NCBI RefSeq assembly: GCF_013087515.1
Contig: NZ_JABFCN010000070.1
Span: forward strand, 186,001-250,000
Reading direction: 5' to 3'
Source: Rhizobium sophorae
GTDB taxonomy: Bacteria > Pseudomonadota > Alphaproteobacteria > Rhizobiales > Rhizobiaceae
DNA length: 64,000 nucleotides
A model generated the notes under the pieces. It was not told the DNA's origin and did not search any database. It was given only the letters and a program-made list of their open reading frames with translations. Positions 1-8,843 of this stretch are shown here, in pieces (position 1 is the stretch's first letter; each line of letters starts with the position of its first letter). The position numbers and the translations under genes were made by a program.

Positions 1-122
1 ATTGCGACGATCATGCGCAGGTGATTCAGCTTAAGTCCTGCACGCAAAAGGCCGTCATCGCCGAAATTATCGCTGTGGATATCGACGTGATCCATCAAAA
101 ACGGCTCAGAAACAATCGTCAT
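1..122 (-). CDS. gbpR: LysR-type regulator GbpR, N-terminal fragment
   Basis: Only the first 40 codons are inside the window; the gene runs off the left edge. The visible residues end in LKLNHLRMIVA, which fits the opening of the winged helix-turn-helix of LysR-type regulators. It is divergent from chvE, the same arrangement as Agrobacterium gbpR, whose product controls chvE in response to sugars. The identification therefore rests on a short N-terminus plus gene order. The start at 122 is the first ATG, and the 270-base gap to chvE holds both promoters. Effector-binding domain is not visible, so a different LysR member cannot be excluded. Confidence 0.7.
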   Translation of the reverse strand, partial: MTIVSEPFLMDHVDIHSDNFGDDGLLRAGLKLNHLRMIVA

Positions 123-209
123 GGTTGCAGCCTCCTCGCTGCGCTCCATCAAAAGTAATACTTTTTAACGATATACCAAAATTGTTATGCACGTTAGCAC
201 TTATTCTAT

Positions 210-238
210 TTGACAGTTATAGGAATCCATACCAGTTT
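210..238 (+). promoter_or_regulatory. possible chvE promoter
   Basis: A perfect TTGACA lies at 210-215 in the divergent gbpR-chvE gap. About 17 bases downstream the candidate -10 is poor (cagttt at 233-238), as expected for a promoter needing an activator such as GbpR. This is read by eye only; the true start site could be elsewhere in 123-392. Confidence 0.3.
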
Positions 239-392
239 GCCGCCGTGTGCTGGTTGGCACTCAACACGTGTGAGATCGTGGAGGAGACCTACTTCGTTTC
301 TCACCATCTGAAGTAACTATCCAATACGGAACCTGCCACAGTTTCGGGGCGGGCGATTTTTCGTCCGCTGCTTATTAACAAGGGAGAGAGAA

Positions 393-1457
393 ATGAAATC
401 CATTATCTCATTGATGGCTGCGGCTGCCTTCGGCGTCGCTTCGTTCGTTATGCCGGCAATGGCGCAGGACAAGGGGCTTGTCGGTATCGCGATGCCTACG
501 AAGTCTTCGGCTCGCTGGATCGACGACGGCAACAACATCGTCAAGCAGCTCGAGGCCGCTGGCTACAAGACCGACCTGCAGTATGCTGACGACGATATTC
601 CGAACCAGCTTTCGCAGATCGAAAACATGGTCACCAAGGGTGCCAAGGTTCTCGTCATCGCTTCGATCGACGGCACGACGCTTTCCGACGTTCTCCAGAA
701 GGCTCATGACGCCAACATCAAGGTGATCGCATACGACCGCCTGATCCGCGACTCGGCCAACGTCGACTACTACGCCACCTTCGACAACTTCCAGGTCGGC
801 GTTCTGCAGGCTGGCTCCATCGTCGACGCCCTCGGCCTCAAGGATGGCAAGGGCCCGTTCAACATCGAACTGTTCGGCGGCTCGCCTGACGACAACAACG
901 CCTTCTTCTTCTATGACGGCGCAATGTCCGTCCTGCAGCCTTACATCGACAGCGGCAAGCTCGTCGTGAAATCCGGCCAGACCGGCATGGACAAGGTCGG
1001 CACGCTGCGTTGGGACGCTGCAACGGCCCAGGCCCGCATGGACAACCTGCTCTCGGCGAACTACACCGACGCCAAGGTCGATGCCGTCCTGTCTCCCTAT
1101 GACGGTCTGTCGATCGGCATCATCTCGTCGCTGAAGGGCGTCGGCTACGGTACTCCGGACCAGCCGCTCCCGGTTGTTTCCGGTCAGGACGCTGAAGTTC
1201 CGTCGGTCAAGTCGATCATTGCTGGCGAACAGCACTCGACGGTCTTCAAGGACACCCGCGAACTCGCCAAGGTCACTGTTGCCATGGTCGATGCCGTCAT
1301 GTCCGGCAAGGAGCCCGAGGTCAACGACACGAAGACCTACGACAACGGCGTCAAGATCGTTCCGTCCTATCTGCTGAAGCCGGTTGCCGTCGACAAGACC
1401 AACTACAAGCAGATCCTCGTCGACGGCGGTTACTACACCGAAGACAAGCTGAAGTAA
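393..1457 (+). CDS. chvE: ChvE-type multiple-sugar-binding periplasmic protein
   Basis: 354-residue type I periplasmic binding protein of a sugar ABC importer. Residues 1-24 form a signal peptide (charged MKS start, hydrophobic core, AMA|QD cleavage site). The mature part opens with KGLVGIAMPTKSSARW, typical of ChvE/xylose-binding-like proteins. In Agrobacterium ChvE binds aldoses such as arabinose, glucose and galactose, and also presents sugars to the VirA sensor; that second role is not implied here. A purine-rich ribosome site (agggagagag) sits just before the ATG. It is the first gene of the chvE-gguA-gguB-gguC unit and is followed by a strong hairpin that may raise its level over the downstream genes. 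Confidence 0.93.
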   Translation: MKSIISLMAAAAFGVASFVMPAMAQDKGLVGIAMPTKSSARWIDDGNNIVKQLEAAGYKTDLQYADDDIPNQLSQIENMVTKGAKVLVIASIDGTTLSDVLQKAHDANIKVIAYDRLIRDSANVDYYATFDNFQVGVLQAGSIVDALGLKDGKGPFNIELFGGSPDDNNAFFFYDGAMSVLQPYIDSGKLVVKSGQTGMDKVGTLRWDAATAQARMDNLLSANYTDAKVDAVLSPYDGLSIGIISSLKGVGYGTPDQPLPVVSGQDAEVPSVKSIIAGEQHSTVFKDTRELAKVTVAMVDAVMSGKEPEVNDTKTYDNGVKIVPSYLLKPVAVDKTNYKQILVDGGYYTEDKLK

Positions 1458-1464
1458 TGAGAGG

Positions 1465-1494
1465 GACCGGAACCCGCGCTTGCGGGTTCCGGTC
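1465..1494 (+). terminator. intercistronic hairpin between chvE and gguA
   Basis: A perfect 13-bp stem (1465-1477 pairing with 1482-1494, loop gctt) is followed by a loosely T-rich stretch (ttcgatttta). It lies 8 bases after the chvE stop. Such hairpins after binding-protein genes commonly stabilise the upstream message or partly terminate transcription, so that the binding protein outnumbers the membrane parts. Confidence 0.75.
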
Positions 1495-1543
1495 TTCGAT
1501 TTTATGATCGCCTAGCCGCTCGACGGCTGGAGGCGCTGGAACT

Positions 1544-3088
1544 TTGACTATGGACAATACCATCCTCGAAATGCGGAGCATCACCAAGACGTTCCCGGGC
1601 GTCAAGGCGCTGGAGAACGTGAACCTCAAGGTTCGCCAGGGTGAGATCCACGCATTGGTGGGCGAAAACGGGGCCGGCAAATCGACCCTGATGAAAGTGC
1701 TATCAGGCGTCTATCCGACAGGAAGCTATGAAGGCGACATCGTCTATGAAGGCGAGACGCGCAACTTCAAGGTCCTGAAGGATTCCGAAGAAATCGGCAT
1801 CGTCATCATCCACCAGGAACTGGCACTGGTGCCGCTGCTATCGATTGGCGAGAACATCTTCCTCGGCAACGAGAATGCCAAGAACGGCGTCATCAGCTGG
1901 GAAGAGACGTTCAACCGCACGAAGAAGCTGCTCACCAAGGTGGGCCTGCGCGAATCTCCGAACACGCTGGTCACCGACATCGGCGTCGGCAAGCAGCAGC
2001 TCGTCGAGATCGCCAAGGCACTGTCGAAGAGCGTGAAGCTGCTCATCCTCGACGAGCCTACTGCTTCGCTCAATGAGAAGGACTCGGACGCACTGCTCAA
2101 TCTGCTGATCGAGTTCCGCAATCAGGGCATCACTTCGATCATCATTTCCCACAAGCTGAACGAGATTCGCAAGGTCGCCGACCAGATCACGGTCCTACGC
2201 GACGGCATGACCGTCAAGACGCTCGACTGTCACACGGACGAGATCAGCGAAGACATCATCATCAAGAACATGGTGGGCCGAGATCTGGCCGACCGTTATC
2301 CGCCGCGCTCCGTGCCGATCGGCGAGACGATCTTCGAAGTGAAGAACTGGAATGCCTATCACCAGCAGCACCGCGACCGCCAAGTGCTGCACGACATCAA
2401 CGTCAACGTCCGCAAGGGCGAGGTCGTCGGCATTGCCGGTCTCATGGGTGCCGGCCGCACCGAATTCGCGATGAGCGTCTTCGGCAAATCCTATGGCCAC
2501 AAAGTCAGCGGCGAGGTCTTCGTCAATGGCAAGGCTGTCGATGTCAGCACTGTGCGCAAGGCGATCGACGCCGGTCTTGCCTATGTCACCGAGGACCGCA
2601 AGCAACTCGGTCTCGTGCTCAGCGACAGCATTCTGCACAATACGACGCTTGCCAACCTCGACGGGATTTCGAGCAATAGCGTCATCGACGACATCAAGGA
2701 GATGAAGGTCGCGACCGATTACCGGTCGAAGCTGCGCATCCGCTCCTCCGGCGTCTTCCAGGAAACGGTCAATCTTTCGGGCGGCAACCAGCAGAAGGTC
2801 GTGCTGTCGAAGTGGTTGTTTTCCGATCCCGATATTTTGATCCTCGACGAGCCGACCCGCGGCATCGACGTTGGCGCAAAGTACGAAATCTATACTATCA
2901 TCAACCAGCTTGCCGCCGATGGAAAGGGTGTTCTGATGATCTCATCGGAAATGCCCGAACTGCTTGGCACATGTGACCGCATCTACGTGATGAACGAAGG
3001 ACGCATCGTCGCGGAATTGCCGAAGGGAGAAGCAAGCCAGGAAACTATCATGCGCGCTATCATGCGCTCAGGGGAGAAGAGACAATGA
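1544..3088 (+). CDS. gguA: sugar ABC transporter ATP-binding protein GguA
   Basis: 514-residue double ATPase of the sugar importer (MglA/XylG type). First half: Walker A GENGAGKS at about residues 40-47 and LILDEPTASLN; its signature loop is degenerate (VGKQQ). Second half: degenerate Walker A (GLMGAGRTE), intact LSGGNQQKV signature and LILDEPTRGIDVG. This asymmetry is normal for the family. The start is either TTG at 1544, which is about 10 bases from GGAGG, or ATG at 1550, which has the better codon but long spacing. It overlaps gguB by 4 bases (ATGA), indicating translational coupling. Confidence 0.93.
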   Translation: MTMDNTILEMRSITKTFPGVKALENVNLKVRQGEIHALVGENGAGKSTLMKVLSGVYPTGSYEGDIVYEGETRNFKVLKDSEEIGIVIIHQELALVPLLSIGENIFLGNENAKNGVISWEETFNRTKKLLTKVGLRESPNTLVTDIGVGKQQLVEIAKALSKSVKLLILDEPTASLNEKDSDALLNLLIEFRNQGITSIIISHKLNEIRKVADQITVLRDGMTVKTLDCHTDEISEDIIIKNMVGRDLADRYPPRSVPIGETIFEVKNWNAYHQQHRDRQVLHDINVNVRKGEVVGIAGLMGAGRTEFAMSVFGKSYGHKVSGEVFVNGKAVDVSTVRKAIDAGLAYVTEDRKQLGLVLSDSILHNTTLANLDGISSNSVIDDIKEMKVATDYRSKLRIRSSGVFQETVNLSGGNQQKVVLSKWLFSDPDILILDEPTRGIDVGAKYEIYTIINQLAADGKGVLMISSEMPELLGTCDRIYVMNEGRIVAELPKGEASQETIMRAIMRSGEKRQ

Positions 3089-4290
3089 CTCCGGTCAACC
3101 CGACAACCGAACACAGCAACGTCGTTTCCGTTGCCGATTATATCCGCGGCAATATTCGTGAATACGGCATGCTCATCGCACTCGTCGCGATCATGGTGTT
3201 CTTCCAGTTCTATACCGGCGGCATTCTCTTCAAGCCGGTCAACCTGACGAACCTTGTTCTGCAGAACTCCTTCATCGTCATCATGGCGCTCGGCATGCTG
3301 CTCGTCATCGTCGCCGGCCATATCGACCTTTCGGTGGGTTCGATCGTCGCCTTCGTCGGTGCGCTCGCGGCGATCTTCACCGTGTCATGGGGCATGAACT
3401 TCTGGCTTGCCGGCCTGATCTGCCTGATCGTGGGCGGCATAATCGGCGCGGCGCAGGGCTATTTCATCGCCTATCACCGCATTCCGTCGTTCATCGTGAC
3501 GCTTGCCGGCATGCTTGTTTTCCGCGGCCTGACGCTGACGGTTCTGAACGGCAAGAACATCGGTCCGTTCCCGAAGGAGTTCCAGGTTATCAGCACCGGA
3601 TTCCTGCCGGGCGACATGATCGACATTGCCGGCACACCCGTGCAGTCGACCTCGCTGATCCTGACCGTGATCCTGCCTGTCATCCTCTTCTACCTCGCCT
3701 GGCGCCGCCGCAAGGTGAACGAAGACCACGGGATCGATGTCGAACCGATGGGCTTCTTCATCGTCCAGAACCTGGTCGTTTCGCTCGCCATCCTGTGGAT
3801 CGGCTATCTGCTCTCCACCTATAAGGGCCTGCCGAACGTTCTCGTCGTAATGCTGGTGCTGATTGCGATCTACGCCTTCATCACCCGCCGGACCACGATC
3901 GGCCGTCGCATCTATGCCATGGGCGGCAATTCGAAGGCGACCAAGCTTTCAGGTATCAATACCGAGCGGCTGAGCTTCTACACCTTTGTCAACATGGGCG
4001 TGCTTGCAGGCCTTGCCGGCATGATCATCGCGCTTCGCCTGAACTCGGCAACGCCGAAGGCCGGCGTCGGTTTCGAGCTCGACGTCATCGCGGCCTGCTT
4101 CATCGGCGGCGCCTCGGCGTCCGGCGGCGTCGGCAAGATCACCGGTGCGGTCATCGGCGCGTTCATCATGGGCGTCATGAATAACGGTATGTCGATCGTC
4201 GGGCTCGGCATCGACTTCCAGCAGATGGTGAAGGGCCTCGTGCTTCTCGCCGCAGTGTTCTTCGACGTTTACAACAAGAACAAGGGCTGA
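3085..4290 (+). CDS. gguB: sugar ABC transporter permease GguB
   Basis: 401-residue inner-membrane permease of the BPD_transp_2 / RbsC-XylH family with many hydrophobic segments, including a family-typical GHIDLSVGSIVAFVG stretch and the EAA-like loop around FIGGASASGGVGKITGAVIGAF. It is somewhat longer than RbsC because of a cytoplasmic insert around residues 205-220 (WRRRKVNEDHG), as in XylH/GguB proteins. It starts inside the end of gguA and should work as a homodimer with GguA and ChvE in aldose uptake. Confidence 0.93.
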   Translation: MTPVNPTTEHSNVVSVADYIRGNIREYGMLIALVAIMVFFQFYTGGILFKPVNLTNLVLQNSFIVIMALGMLLVIVAGHIDLSVGSIVAFVGALAAIFTVSWGMNFWLAGLICLIVGGIIGAAQGYFIAYHRIPSFIVTLAGMLVFRGLTLTVLNGKNIGPFPKEFQVISTGFLPGDMIDIAGTPVQSTSLILTVILPVILFYLAWRRRKVNEDHGIDVEPMGFFIVQNLVVSLAILWIGYLLSTYKGLPNVLVVMLVLIAIYAFITRRTTIGRRIYAMGGNSKATKLSGINTERLSFYTFVNMGVLAGLAGMIIALRLNSATPKAGVGFELDVIAACFIGGASASGGVGKITGAVIGAFIMGVMNNGMSIVGLGIDFQQMVKGLVLLAAVFFDVYNKNKG

Positions 4291-4338
4291 GCGCCTCAAG
4301 GCGCCAGCCAGGCATTCGCAGTCCTATGAATGATGGAT

Positions 4339-4380
4339 TCCGGCTCCTGATGGAGCCGGACAGGCGGAGCTTTTTCCTGT
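4339..4380 (+). other. hairpin pair upstream of gguC
   Basis: Between gguB and gguC a 9-bp perfect stem (4339-4347 with 4352-4360, loop tgat) is followed by a shorter stem (acagg 4360-4364 with cctgt 4376-4380) containing a run of five T. This could act as an attenuator or as an mRNA-processing site separating transport from catabolic genes. Confidence 0.5.
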
Positions 4381-4408
4381 CTTCGCCGAAACGAGAAGGA
4401 TCGAAGTC

Positions 4409-5404
4409 GTGCTTATTTCACAGATCAAAGGTGCAAACGGAGAGATCATCGTCGCCGTGCGTGAGCAGGGCAGCGCTGCAAGGTCGGTCAAGAACGCCGT
4501 CAGCGTCTATGCGCTGGCGATGGAGGCCGCTGACGGCGGCAAGTCGCTTGCCTCGGTCATCGAAGCGCATGGCTACGGCGATGCCGTCGATCTTGAGAGG
4601 GCCTATGCGGAAGGCCGCTTCCTTCCGCCGATCACCCATCCTGACGCGGCGCATCTGCATCTGACGGGCACCGGCCTGACGCATCTGGGATCGGCGGCAA
4701 CGCGGGATTCCATGCACAAGAAGACCACCGAAGCCGCCGAGGAAACCCTGACGGACTCGATGAAGATGTTCAAGATGGGCCTCGAGAACGGCAAGCCGAA
4801 GGCCGGCGAAAAGGGCGTCCAGCCCGAATGGTTCTACAAGGGCAACGGCTATGGCGCCGCTGCACCCGGCGCACCGCTCATCTCGCCTTCTTTCGCGCTC
4901 GACGGCGGCGAAGAGCCGGAGATGGCTGGCATTTACGTGATCGCCAAGGACGGCTCGCCCTTCCGTATCGGTTTTGCGCTGTCGAACGAATTTTCCGATC
5001 ACGTCACCGAGCGGATCAACTATCTCTATCTCGCCCATTCGAAGCTGCGCCCGGCCAGCTTCGGCCCGGAAATCCGCGTCGGCGCGCCCCCGGAGGATAT
5101 TCGCGGCACCTCGCGCATCAAGCGCGGCGACAAGGTGATCTTCGAAAAGCCGTTCCTGTCCGGTGAAGCGAACATGTCGCACACCTTCGCCAATCTGGAA
5201 TATCACCATTTCAAATACGGCATCTTCCGTGTTCCAGGCGATGTTCATGTCCATATGTTCGGCACGGCAACCCTTTCCTTTGCTGACGGCGTCAAGACCG
5301 AAGAGGGCGACGTCTTCGAGATCGAAGTTGCCGAATTCGGCCTGGCGCTCCGCAACCCGCTGAAGGTGGCCGCAGAGGAACAGATCGCTGTCAGGCAGCT
5401 CTGA
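4409..5404 (+). CDS. gguC: GguC / AraD1-family sugar-acid dehydratase
   Basis: 331 residues, GTG start at 4409 preceded by gagaagga. It belongs to the GguC/AraD1 family, related to fumarylacetoacetate hydrolases. Members have been linked to dehydration of L-2-keto-3-deoxyarabonate to 2-ketoglutarate semialdehyde. The next two genes encode an aldehyde dehydrogenase that would use that product and an L-arabinonate dehydratase that would make its substrate, so the context fits well. Features visible are the central GNGYGAAAPGAPLI loop and the acidic C-terminal half EEGDVFEIEVAEFG. The precise substrate is inferred from family and operon. Confidence 0.85.
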   Translation: MLISQIKGANGEIIVAVREQGSAARSVKNAVSVYALAMEAADGGKSLASVIEAHGYGDAVDLERAYAEGRFLPPITHPDAAHLHLTGTGLTHLGSAATRDSMHKKTTEAAEETLTDSMKMFKMGLENGKPKAGEKGVQPEWFYKGNGYGAAAPGAPLISPSFALDGGEEPEMAGIYVIAKDGSPFRIGFALSNEFSDHVTERINYLYLAHSKLRPASFGPEIRVGAPPEDIRGTSRIKRGDKVIFEKPFLSGEANMSHTFANLEYHHFKYGIFRVPGDVHVHMFGTATLSFADGVKTEEGDVFEIEVAEFGLALRNPLKVAAEEQIAVRQL

Positions 5405-5473
5405 ATTCAAGACCTGGCCGCATTCGGCGGCCGGCTCTTTGCTCGTAAACGGTAAAGGAGGCTTGTTTAGCCC

Positions 5474-6907
5474 ATGACCATTTATCAAAATCTGATCGCC
5501 GGCGAATGGGTCGGCTCGAACGCGACGAAGAACATCAACCCGTCGGATACGAATGAGGTCGTCGGCCTCTATGCCGACGGCAGCGCAGATGACACGAGAA
5601 ACGCCATCGCTGCCGCCAAGGCCGCCTTCCCGGCATGGTCGCGCTCGGGCATCTGGGAGCGCCACGTTATCCTGAAGAAGGCCGGCGACGAGATCATGGC
5701 GCGCAAGGATGAGCTCGGTGCGCTGCTGGCTCGCGAAGAAGGCAAGACGCTGCCGGAAGCCACCGGCGAAGTCATCCGCGCTTCGCAGATCTTCGAATTT
5801 TTCGCCGGTGAGGCGCTGCGGCTGGCCGGTGAGGTCATCCCCTCGGTTCGTCCGAATATCGGGGTCGAGATCACCCGCGAGGCGCTCGGCGTCATCGGCA
5901 TCATCACGCCGTGGAACTTCCCGATCGCCATTCCCGCTTGGAAGATCGCGCCGGCGCTCTGCTACGGTAACACCATCGTCTTCAAGCCGGCCGAACTGGT
6001 GCCCGCCTGTTCCTGGGCGATCGTCGATATCCTCCATCGCGCTGGCCTGCCGAAGGGCGTGCTGAACCTTGTCATGGGCAAAGGCTCGGTCGTCGGCCAG
6101 GCCATGCTCGAAAGCCCCGACGTTCACGGCATCACGTTTACCGGTTCCACCGGCACCGGCAGACGCGTCGCCGCCGCCTCCATCGAGCATAACCGCAAGT
6201 TCCAGCTGGAAATGGGCGGCAAGAACCCGATGGTCGTGCTTGACGATGCCGATCTCAGCGTCGCCGTCGAGGCGGCCGCCAATTCCGGCTTCTTCTCCAC
6301 GGGCCAGCGCTGCACGGCGTCGTCGCGCCTGATCGTCACCGAAGGCATTCACGACAAGTTCGTCGCAGCACTTACCGATAAGTTGAAGACGCTGGTCGTC
6401 GACAACGCGCTGAAGGCCGGCACCCATATCGGCCCTGTCGTCGATGAGCGGCAGTTGAAGACCGATACCGACTATATCGAGATCGGCAAGTCGGAAGGCG
6501 CCAAACTCGCCTTCGGCGGAGAGGTGATCTCGCGCGACACGCCCGGCTTCTACCTGCAGCCGACGCTGTTTACCGAGGCGACCAACCAGATGCGCATTTC
6601 GCGCGAGGAGATCTTCGGCCCTGTGGTCTCGGTGATCCGGGTCAAGGATTACGACGAGGCGCTGGCGACGGCCAACGACACGCCGTTCGGGCTCTCCGCC
6701 GGTATCGCCACGACCAGCCTGAAGCATGCCACGCACTTCAAGCGCAATTCCGAGGCCGGCATGGTGATGGTCAACCTGCCGACGGCAGGCGTCGATTTCC
6801 ACGTGCCGTTCGGCGGCCGCAAGGGCTCTTCCTACGGCCCGCGCGAGCAGGGCAAGTACGCCGCCGAATTCTACACAACCGTCAAGACCGCCTACACCCT
6901 GGCTTGA
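5474..6907 (+). CDS. 2-ketoglutarate semialdehyde (2,5-dioxovalerate) dehydrogenase
   Basis: 477-residue NAD(P)-dependent aldehyde dehydrogenase. The general-base Glu is in LEMGGKNP (residue 246) and the catalytic Cys in GQRCTASSRL (residue 280); the cofactor-binding ITPWNFPIAIPAWK segment is intact. It would oxidise 2-ketoglutarate semialdehyde to 2-ketoglutarate, the last step of non-phosphorylative L-arabinose oxidation. The neighbours (gguC before, arabinonate dehydratase after, all same strand) support this substrate over a generic aldehyde. AAAGGAG lies about 12 bases before the ATG. Confidence 0.88.
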   Translation: MTIYQNLIAGEWVGSNATKNINPSDTNEVVGLYADGSADDTRNAIAAAKAAFPAWSRSGIWERHVILKKAGDEIMARKDELGALLAREEGKTLPEATGEVIRASQIFEFFAGEALRLAGEVIPSVRPNIGVEITREALGVIGIITPWNFPIAIPAWKIAPALCYGNTIVFKPAELVPACSWAIVDILHRAGLPKGVLNLVMGKGSVVGQAMLESPDVHGITFTGSTGTGRRVAAASIEHNRKFQLEMGGKNPMVVLDDADLSVAVEAAANSGFFSTGQRCTASSRLIVTEGIHDKFVAALTDKLKTLVVDNALKAGTHIGPVVDERQLKTDTDYIEIGKSEGAKLAFGGEVISRDTPGFYLQPTLFTEATNQMRISREEIFGPVVSVIRVKDYDEALATANDTPFGLSAGIATTSLKHATHFKRNSEAGMVMVNLPTAGVDFHVPFGGRKGSSYGPREQGKYAAEFYTTVKTAYTLA

Positions 6908-6968
6908 GACAAGTGCGATAACCCGGGCCGTGCGAGGCGGTCCGGCGATATCCTGAAGGATAGAGACG

Positions 6969-8708
6969 ATGAAAAAGAAAGCGGAATGGCCGCGCAAGCT
7001 GAGGTCGCAGGAATGGTACGGCGGTACGAGCCGCGACGTGATTTATCACCGCGGCTGGCTTAAAAACCAGGGTTATCCGCACGACCTGTTCGACGGCCGG
7101 CCGGTGATCGGTATCCTGAACACCTGGTCGGATATGACCCCGTGCAACGGTCATCTCAGAGAGCTCGCCGAAAAGGTGAAGGCGGGCGTATGGGAGGCCG
7201 GCGGTTTCCCGCTTGAGGTGCCGGTGTTCTCGGCATCCGAAAACACCTTCCGCCCGACCGCAATGATGTACCGCAACCTTGCCGCGCTCGCGGTGGAAGA
7301 GGCGATCCGCGGCCAGCCGATGGATGGCTGCGTGCTGCTGGTCGGCTGCGACAAGACCACGCCGTCGCTTATCATGGGGGCGGCTTCCTGCGACCTGCCC
7401 TCGATCGTCGTCACAGGCGGACCGATGCTGAACGGCTATTTCCGCGGCGAACGGGTCGGCTCGGGCACGCATCTGTGGAAGTTTTCCGAAATGGTGAAGG
7501 CCGGTGAGATGACGCAGGCCGAATTCCTCGAGGCGGAAGCCTCGATGAGCCGTTCGTCGGGCACCTGCAACACCATGGGCACCGCTTCCACCATGGCTTC
7601 CATGGCCGAGGCGCTCGGCATGGCGCTTTCCGGCAATGCTGCGATCCCGGGCGTCGATTCCCGCCGCAAGGTCATGGCGCAGCTGACCGGCCGGCGTATC
7701 GTGCAGATGGTCAAGGACGACCTGAAGCCCTCCGAGATCATGACGAAGCAAGCCTTCGAGAATGCCATCCGCACCAACGCGGCCATCGGCGGATCGACCA
7801 ATGCCGTCATCCACCTGCTCGCCATCGCCGGCCGTGTCGGCATCGATCTTTCGCTTGACGACTGGGACCGCTGCGGTCGTGACGTCCCGACTATCGTCAA
7901 CCTGATGCCGTCGGGCAAGTACCTGATGGAGGAGTTCTTCTATGCCGGCGGCCTGCCGGTGGTGCTGAAGCGCCTCGGCGAGGCGGGCCTCCTGCACAAG
8001 GATGCGCTGACGGTATCCGGCGAAACCGTCTGGGACGAGGTCAAGGACGTCGTCAACTGGAACGAAGACGTTATCCTGCCGGCCGAAAAGGCGCTGACAG
8101 CTTCGGGCGGCATCGTCGTGCTGCGCGGCAATCTCGCACCGAAGGGCGCGGTGTTGAAGCCTTCGGCGGCGTCTCCGCATCTGCTGGTGCACAGGGGCAG
8201 GGCTGTTGTCTTCGAGGACATCGACGACTACAAGGCCAAGATCAACGACGATAACCTCGACATCGACGAAACCTGCATCATGGTCATGAAGAACTGTGGG
8301 CCGAAGGGCTATCCCGGGATGGCCGAGGTCGGCAATATGGGGCTGCCGCCGAAGGTGCTGAAGAAGGGCATCCTCGATATGGTGCGCATTTCCGACGCCC
8401 GGATGTCCGGAACGGCCTACGGTACCGTCGTCCTGCACACCTCGCCGGAAGCGGCTGTCGGCGGACCGCTCGCGGTCGTGAAAAACGGCGACATGATCGA
8501 GCTGGATGTGCCGAACCGTCGTCTGCATCTCGACATTTCCGAGGAGGAACTGGCACGGCGGCTCGCGGAATGGCAGCCGAACCATGATCTGCCCACATCC
8601 GGCTATGCCTTCCTGCATCAGCAGCATGTCGAAGGGGCAGATACCGGCGCCGACCTCGACTTCCTCAAGGGATGTCGCGGAAATGCGGTCGGCAAGGACA
8701 GCCACTGA
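6969..8708 (+). CDS. L-arabinonate dehydratase (IlvD/Edd family)
   Basis: 579 residues. It dehydrates L-arabinonate to L-2-keto-3-deoxyarabonate using an iron-sulfur cluster and Mg2+. Candidate cluster cysteines are Cys59 (MTPCNGH), Cys127 (GCDKTTPS) and the Cys in SGTCNTMGTAST (about residue 200); all three are present. Length and N-terminus (WPRKLRSQEWYGG) match the structurally characterised R. leguminosarum enzyme as I recall it. It ends the sugar operon and is followed by a clear terminator at 8732-8754. The L-arabinose dehydrogenase and lactonase steps are not encoded in this window. Confidence 0.9.
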   Translation: MKKKAEWPRKLRSQEWYGGTSRDVIYHRGWLKNQGYPHDLFDGRPVIGILNTWSDMTPCNGHLRELAEKVKAGVWEAGGFPLEVPVFSASENTFRPTAMMYRNLAALAVEEAIRGQPMDGCVLLVGCDKTTPSLIMGAASCDLPSIVVTGGPMLNGYFRGERVGSGTHLWKFSEMVKAGEMTQAEFLEAEASMSRSSGTCNTMGTASTMASMAEALGMALSGNAAIPGVDSRRKVMAQLTGRRIVQMVKDDLKPSEIMTKQAFENAIRTNAAIGGSTNAVIHLLAIAGRVGIDLSLDDWDRCGRDVPTIVNLMPSGKYLMEEFFYAGGLPVVLKRLGEAGLLHKDALTVSGETVWDEVKDVVNWNEDVILPAEKALTASGGIVVLRGNLAPKGAVLKPSAASPHLLVHRGRAVVFEDIDDYKAKINDDNLDIDETCIMVMKNCGPKGYPGMAEVGNMGLPPKVLKKGILDMVRISDARMSGTAYGTVVLHTSPEAAVGGPLAVVKNGDMIELDVPNRRLHLDISEEELARRLAEWQPNHDLPTSGYAFLHQQHVEGADTGADLDFLKGCRGNAVGKDSH

Positions 8709-8731
8709 GCAGACCAACGTATGACAAGAGA

Positions 8732-8754
8732 AGGCGGGCATCACCCGCCTTTTT
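8732..8754 (+). terminator. rho-independent terminator of the arabinose operon
   Basis: A 7-bp GC stem (aggcggg 8732-8738 with cccgcct 8744-8750, loop catca) runs straight into a T tract (8750-8754), 24 bases after the dehydratase stop. Confidence 0.88.
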
Positions 8755-8843
8755 GTCCCCTTTGTGAGAACGCCGCACGACTTTTCAGGCGCGCAAAGGA
8801 TTTGTAACGCTTTGAATTGCCGCGTCACTTTCGGGCTGTGCGC

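Noticed and set aside
4418..6997. 859-residue minus-strand open frame across gguC and the aldehyde dehydrogenase
   Set aside because: Shadow frame caused by high third-position GC; its sequence is Arg/Asp/Gly-rich noise and the plus-strand genes are clear family members.
6882..8828. 648-residue minus-strand frame across the arabinonate dehydratase
   Set aside because: Same GC-driven antisense effect; no recognisable domain, no ribosome site, fully covered by a certain gene.
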